Shown: in pieces, positions 1 to 5,277 of the stretch | Position numbering within the stretch: the stretch's first letter is position 1 | Layout: each line of letters begins with the position of its first letter | DNA from: Chloroflexota bacterium | GTDB lineage: Bacteria > Chloroflexota > Anaerolineae > Caldilineales > Caldilineaceae | Direction of reading: 5' to 3' | Assembly: GCA_003451595.1 (NCBI GenBank) | Contig: DMDA01000117.1 | Span: 1 to 10,884, forward strand | Length of the DNA: 10,884 bases | The notes under the pieces: generated by a model | What the model was told of the DNA's origin: nothing | Seen by the model: the letters and a program-made list of their open reading frames with translations, nothing else | Databases searched by the model: none | Translations under genes and position numbers: made by a program

Positions 1-159
1 AGCCGACTCGGCGCGGCGGCGTCAGTCCACTTGAGTGGACTTGAGCTATCAGCCGGTGAATTGATTCACCGGGCGGCAGCGCCGCACGAATCCGCCCCCA
101 TCGTGAAGTACACCCGTGTGATCGGCGCCGACGGGAGTTCTCTGCTAAGTCCTACATAA
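1..159 (+). CDS. Possible 3' end of an upstream gene, product unknown (partial)
   Basis: Reading frame +1 is open from the first base of the window to a TAA at 157-159, giving 52 codons. The other two forward frames are broken by TGA codons within the first 45 bases. The translation looks protein-like; its last residues read APIVKYTRVIGADGSSLLSP followed by T and the stop. I do not recognise a family. There is no start codon context because the gene would begin outside the window. Two perfect small inverted repeats (24-41 and 53-72) lie inside this frame, so the stretch could instead be structured non-coding DNA. The 52-codon length is only weak evidence in GC-rich sequence. Comparing the translation with the sequence to the left would settle it. 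Confidence 0.4.
   Translation, partial: SRLGAAASVHLSGLELSAGELIHRAAAPHESAPIVKYTRVIGADGSSLLSPT
24..72. repeat. Two adjacent perfect hairpins with identical TTGA loops
   Basis: The first inverted repeat is AGTCCAC (24-30), loop TTGA (31-34), GTGGACT (35-41). The second is CCGGTGAA (53-60), loop TTGA (61-64), TTCACCGG (65-72). The stems are 7 and 8 bp with no mismatch and are 11 bp apart. The heptamer ACTTGAG also occurs twice, at 29-35 and 39-45, a 10-bp step. No T-tract follows either stem, so they are not classical rho-independent terminators. They may be protein-binding sites, RNA structure, or chance within a coding sequence. Confidence 0.45.
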
Positions 160-233
160 CGCAAACGATCCTGCGTCGGTTCCCCAAGCGTAGGAAAACA
201 GTCCGACTTGCGTCCTGGATTTTTCAAGTCCGT

Positions 234-254
234 CTAATCTTTCCCCGCTATGAT
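234..254 (+). promoter_or_regulatory. Candidate -10 elements upstream of the ECF sigma factor gene
   Basis: The leader 160-299 holds two -10-like hexamers, TCTAAT at 234-239 (within CGTCTAA at 231-237) and TATGAT at 249-254, each matching TATAAT at five of six positions. Neither has a good TTGACA-like box at 16-18 bp. The CGTCTAA string resembles -10 elements used by some ECF sigma factors, so autoregulation is possible, but I could not find a convincing partner -35. Upstream, GACTTG (205-210) and CAAGTC (225-230) form an inverted repeat of unknown role. I see nothing else in this leader. Confidence 0.25.
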
Positions 255-299
255 GGTCTCATCTTGCGCATTCTGCGCGTGTGAAAAAAAGGAGAGACC

Positions 300-989
300 A
301 TGACCTCCAATGCCAATTCGTTTCGCTCAAACGCATATCACACGTCTTCCTGGCAACCGGCCGCCGTTGCTGCAACGTTGACGTGGGACGCGCTGCCCGG
401 CCAACGCCTTGCCGCCGTCGATAGCGCGATCCAGGCTGCGCGCCTGGGCGACGATGGCGCCTTTGCCGCATTGATCGATCTCTACCGCTCTGCCGCCGAG
501 CGCGTCGCCCAACAGATACTGCACACGGAAGAAGCCGCCGCCGACGCCGTACAGGAGGCGATGATCAAGGCGCATCGCGCGATGGCGCGCTTTCAGGAAG
601 GCAATTTTCGTTCCTGGTTCTTGCGAATTGTCACCAATACTTGCTACGATCATCTGCGCCGCCAGCGTCGCCGCGCCGCTGTCAGCCTGGACGAGCTGAC
701 CGAACAGGCCGGCGTCGACTACCTGGCCACCGACGAATATATTGCCGAAGACCCTGAGAGCCTGGTCTTGCAGAACGAGGGGATGCGCTGCCTGCTTTCT
801 GCGATCGACGACCTGCCGGAGTATCATCGTAGCGTCGTTTTGCTGGTGGATGTACATGGTTACGATTACGCCGAAGCCGCCGAGATGTTGGGGCTGCCCC
901 TGGGCACCGTGAAGTCACGGCTGAGCCGGGCGCGGTCGGCGCTGCGCGACCAACTGGTTAAAGCCGGGATCGTCGGCGCGCCGATGTAA
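300..989 (+). CDS. RNA polymerase ECF-type sigma factor (sigma-70 family, RpoE-like)
   Basis: This 229-residue protein should direct RNA polymerase core to a dedicated set of promoters. Region sigma-2 spans about residues 47-125, with the aromatic-rich segment FRSWFLRIVTNTCYDHLRRQ typical of ECF factors. Region sigma-4 spans about 160-217, with a helix-turn-helix around 188-212 (YDYAEAAEMLGLPLGTVKSR). A linker rich in acidic residues joins them. The first 40 or so residues are a low-complexity extension not needed for either domain. The start is well supported: a strong Shine-Dalgarno GGAG at 291-294 lies 5 bases before ATG 300. No anti-sigma gene follows; the next gene is on the other strand and encodes a phosphoesterase. 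The signal that controls this factor is therefore not evident here, unless the partner lies upstream of the window. The family is clear; the regulon is unknown. Confidence 0.93.
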   Translation: MTSNANSFRSNAYHTSSWQPAAVAATLTWDALPGQRLAAVDSAIQAARLGDDGAFAALIDLYRSAAERVAQQILHTEEAAADAVQEAMIKAHRAMARFQEGNFRSWFLRIVTNTCYDHLRRQRRRAAVSLDELTEQAGVDYLATDEYIAEDPESLVLQNEGMRCLLSAIDDLPEYHRSVVLLVDVHGYDYAEAAEMLGLPLGTVKSRLSRARSALRDQLVKAGIVGAPM

Positions 990-1040
990 AGCACCAAGCC
1001 ACCGGTCATGATTGATTACCAGGCAGAGTTTTCATGTTTT

Positions 1041-1103
1041 CAGTGTTGCATGTTGCGTGCTACGTGTCGGAATCCCTCACGCAACACGTAATACGCAACA
1101 CTG
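1041..1103. repeat. Inverted heptamer-repeat hairpin element between convergent genes
   Basis: The left arm (1041-1066) is CAGTG plus three 7-bp units, TTGCATG, TTGCGTG and CTACGTG. The right arm (1078-1103) is CACGCAA, CACGTAA and TACGCAA plus CACTG. The arms are exactly 26 bases each around an 11-base loop. Folded in register, 23 of 26 positions pair, two of them G.T, leaving three mismatches. Every unit is a variant of TTGCGTG, so the arms can also slip by one unit: TGTTGCGTG (1051-1059) pairs perfectly with 1078-1086, and TACGTGT (1061-1067) with ACACGTA (1084-1090). The element lies between the stop of the sigma factor gene and the stop of the phosphoesterase gene. Apart from it, 990-1141 holds AT-richer sequence with no gene that I can support. 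It resembles the heptanucleotide STRR-type repeats known from other bacteria; that comparison is inference. Confidence 0.8.
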
Positions 1104-1141
1104 TGCTCATAAAATATCACTAGAAATCAGTAACTCGCCCT

Positions 1142-2011
1142 TTACCCCGCTGCGAACTCCCATCGACCCGGGCCATGCGTCGCCAGATAAAGCGGCACGG
1201 CTTTGTCGAGATCAGCGCGCACCTCCGCAGGCTGACTGCGCAGCCAAACGCCGAAATCGCTGCTGTACGGCTCACCACTTTGCGCTGTCAGCAAGTGCAA
1301 CTCACCCACAGCGCCGGTCGCCGCTAACATTCCAGATGACGCATAGGCTGCTCGCAAGCCACTGTGGTCGTACTCCACCTGCCGAAAAGACGGCTTCCAG
1401 CGATGGATGCCCTGCTCTACAACCGCGTCGAGCAGCAGATATTGCGCACGTGGGTCGCCATTATAGGGCAAACCAACGCTGCCACCGTTGTAGATCGTCC
1501 AGCCACCGGTGCGCCGCGCCAGCGGACGGTGTGTGTGCGCACAGACGACCACCGGCTCGGCAACGCCATCCAGTAAGGCGGCAACCGTTGTACTCTCCAT
1601 TTCAGGGTACAGCCCTACAAACATGTTGCCGGGCGAGCCGTGAAAGAGACGAATCGGCGGGAAGGGGCGCAGGTCGATACGACGTGCTGGCGGGAGACGG
1701 CGCAGCGTCTGCACATGGCGGGGTTGCAGCGTTTCCGCCGTCCACCAGAGCGAGCGAAAGCGCTGGCGATCGGTGAAGGGGGGCAGGTTGTGCGGCGTGT
1801 GAATGCGCCCCACCACCAGATCGTGGTTGCCAACAACGCCCGGCCAGCCGACATCCGCCAGCATGTCCATGACTTCGTTGTTCCACGGGCACCGGTTGAC
1901 GAGGTCGCCGCCGAGAAAAACCTGGTCTGGCGCCTGATGGCGCAGGTCACAGCATACAGCTTCCAGCGCAGGCAAGTTGCCGTGGATGTCAGCAAGAAAA
2001 GCAAGACGCAT
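1142..2011 (-). CDS. Metallophosphoesterase, calcineurin-like (downstream paralogue)
   Basis: A 289-residue cytoplasmic phosphoesterase of the YfcE/MJ0936-like branch, which uses two metal ions to cleave phosphomonoesters or phosphodiesters. All metal-binding motifs are visible: D8 and H10 in LADIHGN, D36 in GGDLV, N62 and H63 in GNHD, H124 in HGSP, and H159 and H161 in CAHTH (the usual GHTH with G replaced by A). A GGSVGLP segment follows near residue 176, as is usual in this family. About 90 C-terminal residues exceed the minimal fold of roughly 160-200 residues and have no motif I recognise. ATG 2011 was chosen because family similarity starts there; an in-frame TTG at 2041 would overlap the preceding gene. 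The gene lies 17 bases after the stop of a close paralogue and is probably co-transcribed with it. The substrate cannot be told from the sequence. Confidence 0.88.
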   Translation of the reverse strand: MRLAFLADIHGNLPALEAVCCDLRHQAPDQVFLGGDLVNRCPWNNEVMDMLADVGWPGVVGNHDLVVGRIHTPHNLPPFTDRQRFRSLWWTAETLQPRHVQTLRRLPPARRIDLRPFPPIRLFHGSPGNMFVGLYPEMESTTVAALLDGVAEPVVVCAHTHRPLARRTGGWTIYNGGSVGLPYNGDPRAQYLLLDAVVEQGIHRWKPSFRQVEYDHSGLRAAYASSGMLAATGAVGELHLLTAQSGEPYSSDFGVWLRSQPAEVRADLDKAVPLYLATHGPGRWEFAAG

Positions 2012-2028
2012 TGTGCGAGGATTCCGTG

Positions 2029-3003
2029 TTAACCAGCCCAATCGGCATGAAGTGGGTCGGCCTGTCGGATTACTTCGGCGCGACCGCTCTCGGAGACATA
2101 ACGACGGAAGACAGCTTGAAAGCCATCGCGGTCGGGGTCAAGCTCTTGTGCATAGGCCCAGCGATAGAAGTAGATAATTTCCGGTTCGGCGGTCACCAGT
2201 TCCCAATAAAAGAGCGTAGAAATCACGCCGCCCGCCGCCAACATGCCGGAGGTCGAGAAAGCCTCTAGCACCGGCCGTCGGTCATAGACGACTTCGTGAT
2301 GTTGTGCGCGCCAGCCGCCATATTCAACGGCGTCATCGACCGTTTCCAGCATGGCAAATTGGGCCGTAGTGCGCTGATTCAAGGGCAGGCCCACACTGCC
2401 CGGGTTGATGACATGCCAGCGACGGACGACGTCAGCGGGCCGGTGCATATCGCTGTGCGGGTGGGTGCTCAGCTCACCGTTGACCTCGGGCAGCCATTGG
2501 ATTTGCCGATCGATCTGAACGTGCGTGTGTGCTGTGACGAAGGTCGCTTCGCGCACCTCGGCCAGTTCCTGGGCAACCTTCTCGTCAGGTTGGCTGCGAT
2601 AGATGCCGACGCGGTTGCGCCCCGGCAGCCCATGCGTGATGCGCAACGGCTGCGCACCGGGCAGGTAAAAGGTGCGGTCGTCAGGGAGCATGGCAAGATA
2701 GGCTGCCTGCGCCGGCGTAATGTGAGCGCACAGCCAGTGCAGTTGGCCCCAGCGTTCAGCGTCGTCGCTGCCCGGAGCCGCGCGTGGAGTGCCCAGGTCG
2801 AGCAAGTAAAACTCATGGTTGCCGCGCACAACCACCCAGTCGAGTCTACGAATGTGGTCGATCACCTCGGCGCTGAACGGGACGCCGTTGATCAGGTCGC
2901 CGTTGACGACTACATAGTCAGGCTGAAGCCGCTCCAGTTCCTGCACGACGGCCTCAAGCGCCGGCAAATTCCCATGAATATCCGCCAAAATCGCCAATTT
3001 CAT
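2029..3003 (-). CDS. Metallophosphoesterase, calcineurin-like (upstream paralogue)
   Basis: A 324-residue phosphoesterase, closely related to the product of the next gene downstream. Both begin with LADIHGNLPALEAV, and the metal ligands sit at the same residue numbers: D8, H10, D36, N62, H63, H124, H159, H161. The motifs read GDLING, GNHE (E where the neighbour has D), THGLPG, TAHTH and NPGSVGLP. The C-terminal part, from about residue 230, differs between the paralogues and is longer here. It contains an aromatic-rich stretch (FYWELVTAEPEIIYFYRWAY) that could shape a substrate pocket or a dimer contact. ATG 3003 is preceded by a weak GGTGG-type ribosome site. The gene starts 41 bases after the stop of the acyl-CoA dehydrogenase gene, so an operon of three is likely. 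It is not diagnostic for one substrate; small phosphodiesters or nucleotides are possible. Confidence 0.88.
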   Translation of the reverse strand: MKLAILADIHGNLPALEAVVQELERLQPDYVVVNGDLINGVPFSAEVIDHIRRLDWVVVRGNHEFYLLDLGTPRAAPGSDDAERWGQLHWLCAHITPAQAAYLAMLPDDRTFYLPGAQPLRITHGLPGRNRVGIYRSQPDEKVAQELAEVREATFVTAHTHVQIDRQIQWLPEVNGELSTHPHSDMHRPADVVRRWHVINPGSVGLPLNQRTTAQFAMLETVDDAVEYGGWRAQHHEVVYDRRPVLEAFSTSGMLAAGGVISTLFYWELVTAEPEIIYFYRWAYAQELDPDRDGFQAVFRRYVSESGRAEVIRQADPLHADWAG

Positions 3004-3044
3004 TTACTAACCACCACTCTTCCAAACGCCGATGATACAGAACA

Positions 3045-4190
3045 TTAGCTCAAGATGGCGCGTGCAATCACCATCCGCTGAATTTCACTGGTGCCTTCGC
3101 CAATCGACATGAGGCGCGTGTCACGATACATGCGCTCGACTTCGTATTCACGACTGTAACCATAACCACCGTGAATCTGGATGGCGTTGCGACAGACCCG
3201 CTCGCTGACCTCAGTGGCGAAGAGCTTGGCCATGCCTGCCTGTGTCGCAAAAGGCAGCCCCTGATCTTTGAGCCAGGCTGCATGGTAGAGCATCAGGCGG
3301 GCGGCGTGCAACTCGGTGGCGGCGTCGGCGAGCATGAACTGGATCGCTTGAAAGTTGGCGATGGGCTGGCCGAAGGCTTCGCGCTGTTTGGCATAGGCCA
3401 GGGCGCGTTCGTAAGCTGCCTGCCCGATGCCCAGCGCCAGTGCGCCGATGCTGATGCGCCCGTTGCTCAGCGTTGCCAACGTCTGCTGGAGGCCGCGCCC
3501 CTCCTCGCCCACCAGGTTTGTAAGCGGTACACGCACGTTGTCGAAAGTGACAGCGTGCGTCGGCGAGCCGTTTAGTCCCATCTTCTTCTCCGGCGGGCCA
3601 ATGATCACCCCTGGCGTGTCGGTGGGCACAAGAATCTGGCTCAGGCTACGGCTGCCGCCAGCGGGGTCGGTGCGACAGAGGACGACGATTGTGTCGGCGA
3701 TGCCAGCGTTGGTCGCCCACATCTTGGCGCCGTTGATCCGCCAGGCATCGCCGTCGCGCTGCGCCTGCGTGCGCACGCCGCCCTGCAAGTCGGAGCCGGC
3801 GCCCGGCTCGGTGAGAGCGAGACAGGCCAGCCGACCGCGACCGGTCGCCAGGCGCGGCAGCCATTGTGCTTTGAGCGCCTCGGAGCCAAAGGCCACGATC
3901 GGCCCCATACCCAGGTGATTGTGCGCCGAGATCGCCAGCGCCGTGGAACCGCACCCCCACCCCAGCTCCTCGATAGCGATGGTGGCGCACAGCGTGTCGA
4001 GACCGGCGCCGCCGTACTCCTCCGGCGTCTGCAGGCCGAGCATGCCCAGCGCCCCCATCTTGCGCACGGCCTCCCAATTGAACTCTCCGGTTTCGTCCAC
4101 ATGACGCGCGCGCGGGCGCACCTCTTTGTCAACAAAGTCGTGCACGACGCGCCGGAATTCGCGCTGTTCGGCGGTTAGTTCGAAGTTCAT
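3045..4190 (-). CDS. Acyl-CoA dehydrogenase (FAD-dependent)
   Basis: This 381-residue flavoenzyme catalyses alpha,beta-dehydrogenation of an acyl-CoA thioester, passing electrons to electron-transfer flavoprotein. The length is normal for short/medium-chain acyl-CoA dehydrogenases. The N-terminal helical domain starts LTAEQREFRRVVHDFVDKEV. The first family signature, LALTEPGAGSDL, lies in the beta domain. The C-terminal domain carries QIHGGYGYSREYEVERMYRD and then GEGTSEIQR, where E365 is the likely catalytic base. The motif set is that of general, isovaleryl-like or butyryl-like members; the chain-length preference cannot be read with confidence. ATG 4190 is chosen because similarity begins there and GGGAGGA lies just upstream; a 118-codon upstream extension is antisense to the neighbouring gene and not credible. 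The gene heads a probable minus-strand operon with two phosphoesterases, and its promoter region faces the cold-shock/DUF1294 gene across a 127-bp gap. Confidence 0.93.
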   Translation of the reverse strand: MNFELTAEQREFRRVVHDFVDKEVRPRARHVDETGEFNWEAVRKMGALGMLGLQTPEEYGGAGLDTLCATIAIEELGWGCGSTALAISAHNHLGMGPIVAFGSEALKAQWLPRLATGRGRLACLALTEPGAGSDLQGGVRTQAQRDGDAWRINGAKMWATNAGIADTIVVLCRTDPAGGSRSLSQILVPTDTPGVIIGPPEKKMGLNGSPTHAVTFDNVRVPLTNLVGEEGRGLQQTLATLSNGRISIGALALGIGQAAYERALAYAKQREAFGQPIANFQAIQFMLADAATELHAARLMLYHAAWLKDQGLPFATQAGMAKLFATEVSERVCRNAIQIHGGYGYSREYEVERMYRDTRLMSIGEGTSEIQRMVIARAILS

Positions 4191-4225
4191 GGCATTCCTC
4201 CCGATTGTCACACCCCACACTAAGT

Positions 4226-4254
4226 TTGACGCAGATAGGGCAACGCGCCAGAAT
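4226..4254 (+). promoter_or_regulatory. Candidate sigma-70-type promoter for the cold-shock/DUF1294 gene
   Basis: TTGACG (4226-4231) matches the -35 consensus at five of six positions. Seventeen bases later CAGAAT (4249-4254) matches the -10 consensus at four of six. Transcription would begin near 4261, leaving a leader of about 57 bases. The palindrome at 4266-4287 would sit directly downstream of the start, a position suited to repression. This is a pattern call only; no start site is demonstrated. Confidence 0.35.
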
Positions 4255-4265
4255 TGGCATATACT

Positions 4266-4287
4266 TGGTTCATTCAACCATGAACCA
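4266..4287. promoter_or_regulatory. Operator-like palindrome in the divergent intergenic region
   Basis: TGGTTCA (4266-4272) and TGAACCA (4281-4287) form a perfect 7-bp inverted repeat with an 8-bp spacer. The spacer contains a third related half-site, TCAACCA (4274-4280), which reads TGGTTGA on the minus strand, so the minus strand carries two half-sites in tandem at a 7-bp step. The site lies 76 bp from the acyl-CoA dehydrogenase start and 31 bp from the cold-shock/DUF1294 start, so one regulator could affect both directions. Half-site size and symmetry are like those of TetR-family operators, which often control acyl-CoA dehydrogenase genes; no regulator gene is present in the window. Confidence 0.45.
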
Positions 4288-4317
4288 GTTGCGAACGTGT
4301 ATCCGAGGTGTATCACC

Positions 4318-4905
4318 ATGCAAGGCACTGTAGTCAAATTCGACGACAGGAAAGGTTTCGGCTTTATCCAACCCGACGGACAGGCGGAACAGATTTTTGT
4401 GCACGTCAGCGCCGTGTCCACGGCGGGACGGTTGACGCCGGGGCAGCGCGTCACCTTCGAGGTGACAGCTTCCCCCAAAGGGCTGCGTGCCAGCAACGTG
4501 GTGGTGGCGGGCGCGCTGGCAAAAACCGCGCCAATGCGTAGCACGACGCCGATTTCGCCCTACTGGTTCTTTGGCGGGCTGGCCGTCATCGACACTGCTA
4601 TCGTCATGATGATCGGCATGTTTGTCTTCTCGCTGGCGTGGTTATGGGCGTACCTGATTGCGATCAACGTCACCACTTTGATCCTCTATGCTTATGACAA
4701 AGCGGTGGCAGGCAGCGGCAGCATGCGCGTGCCTGAACGCGTCCTGCATGTGGCGGAGCTGTTGGGCGGCACACCGGCCGGCTTCATCGGGCAGCGCGTG
4801 CTTCGGCATAAATCCGCCAAAGGCAGTTATCAACTCAATTTCTGGCTGATCGTGGTCGTTCAGGCGCTGATTGTCATCGGCCTCTACTGGTTGGGAGTGA
4901 TGTGA
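4318..4905 (+). CDS. Cold-shock domain and DUF1294 membrane protein
   Basis: This 195-residue fusion has an N-terminal cold-shock domain (about residues 1-65) and a C-terminal membrane part carrying DUF1294. The cold-shock domain shows both RNA-binding motifs, KGFGFI (12-17) and IFVHVS (26-31), so it should bind single-stranded RNA or DNA on the cytoplasmic side. A linker (66-80) leads to hydrophobic segments at about 83-101 and 103-124. The DUF1294 signature follows: YDK near 126-128, PERVLHVAELLGG (139-151), and RHKSAKGSYQLNFW (163-176). A last hydrophobic helix spans about 174-193. The domain pair is known in many bacteria, but the role is not established. ATG 4318 is chosen because the cold-shock fold starts there and GAGGTG (4305-4310) is a well-placed ribosome site. 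The stop overlaps the region where the next membrane protein begins, which suggests translational coupling. Confidence 0.9.
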   Translation: MQGTVVKFDDRKGFGFIQPDGQAEQIFVHVSAVSTAGRLTPGQRVTFEVTASPKGLRASNVVVAGALAKTAPMRSTTPISPYWFFGGLAVIDTAIVMMIGMFVFSLAWLWAYLIAINVTTLILYAYDKAVAGSGSMRVPERVLHVAELLGGTPAGFIGQRVLRHKSAKGSYQLNFWLIVVVQALIVIGLYWLGVM

Positions 4906-4907
4906 GC

Positions 4908-5264
4908 ATGAACGAGAGCTTGTTTGGAATTCCCCTGATCTTCTGGGGTGTGCTCTGTCTGGGTGTGGCGGTAGCGTACTACTTGATCTGGCCGCAGCCG
5001 GGGCCAAAACGCCTGGCGCCGCGCACGCGGCGTGAACACATCGTGCTACGTTATTTTCATTCCCTGGTGTGGGTGCTGCTGGCGGTCGGCTGCTTCCTGG
5101 GTGCGGGTGGTTACGGCGCGCTGGGTTGGTGGGTGGCGGCGCTTGGCATCCCGGTTTATGTCATCTTTTTGTTCTATGTCGTGCAAGATCGCAACAAGGA
5201 AGAAGCCGCGCGTAAGGCACAACGCCAGGGCGCCGGTGCACGCGATGCCGGCATGCCTCAATAA
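4908..5264 (+). CDS. Small membrane protein, three predicted helices, function unknown
   Basis: This 118-residue protein has hydrophobic segments at about residues 8-28, 49-69 and 71-92. A basic loop sits between the first two (RLAPRTRREH), and the tail is charged and probably cytoplasmic (DRNKEEAARKAQRQ). I do not recognise the family and see no catalytic motif or cysteine pair. ATG 4908 begins 2 bases after the upstream stop codon, with GGGAG about 10 bases ahead. A GTG at 4902 is in frame, would overlap the upstream stop and would add two residues. The ORF ends 13 bases before the gamma-glutamyltransferase start. The very tight spacing on both sides argues for one transcript of three genes, and a membrane role linked to one of its neighbours. 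Confidence 0.75.
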   Translation: MNESLFGIPLIFWGVLCLGVAVAYYLIWPQPGPKRLAPRTRREHIVLRYFHSLVWVLLAVGCFLGAGGYGALGWWVAALGIPVYVIFLFYVVQDRNKEEAARKAQRQGAGARDAGMPQ

Positions 5265-5277
5265 GTCAGGTGCACTC

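Noticed and set aside
1041..1103. Reading the heptamer hairpin as a rho-independent terminator or as a CRISPR repeat
   Set aside because: No T-tract follows the stem on either strand, and there is no repeat-spacer alternation; the units adjoin directly.
1012..1776. A 254-codon plus-strand open frame over the end of the heptamer element and the downstream phosphoesterase gene
   Set aside because: It is antisense to a well-supported phosphoesterase gene, has arginine- and alanine-rich low-complexity translation and no family motif. It is typical antisense openness in GC-rich DNA.
2296..3048. A 250-codon plus-strand open frame opposite the upstream phosphoesterase gene
   Set aside because: Shadow frame: the opposite strand encodes all metal-binding motifs of the phosphoesterase, while this translation has no motif or ribosome site.
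4297..4314. Direct repeat GTGTATC at 4297-4303 and 4308-4314 before the cold-shock/DUF1294 start
   Set aside because: It is a 7-bp match overlapping the ribosome site, too short and too near the start codon to support a separate regulatory claim.
4191..4544. A 118-residue N-terminal extension of the acyl-CoA dehydrogenase
   Set aside because: It runs antisense through the promoter region and the cold-shock domain of the divergent gene. Family similarity and a good ribosome site both place the start at 4190.
5032..5277. An 82-residue N-terminal extension of the gamma-glutamyltransferase
   Set aside because: It is a different frame of the small membrane protein gene; the family N-terminus begins at ATG 5278, which has its own ribosome site.
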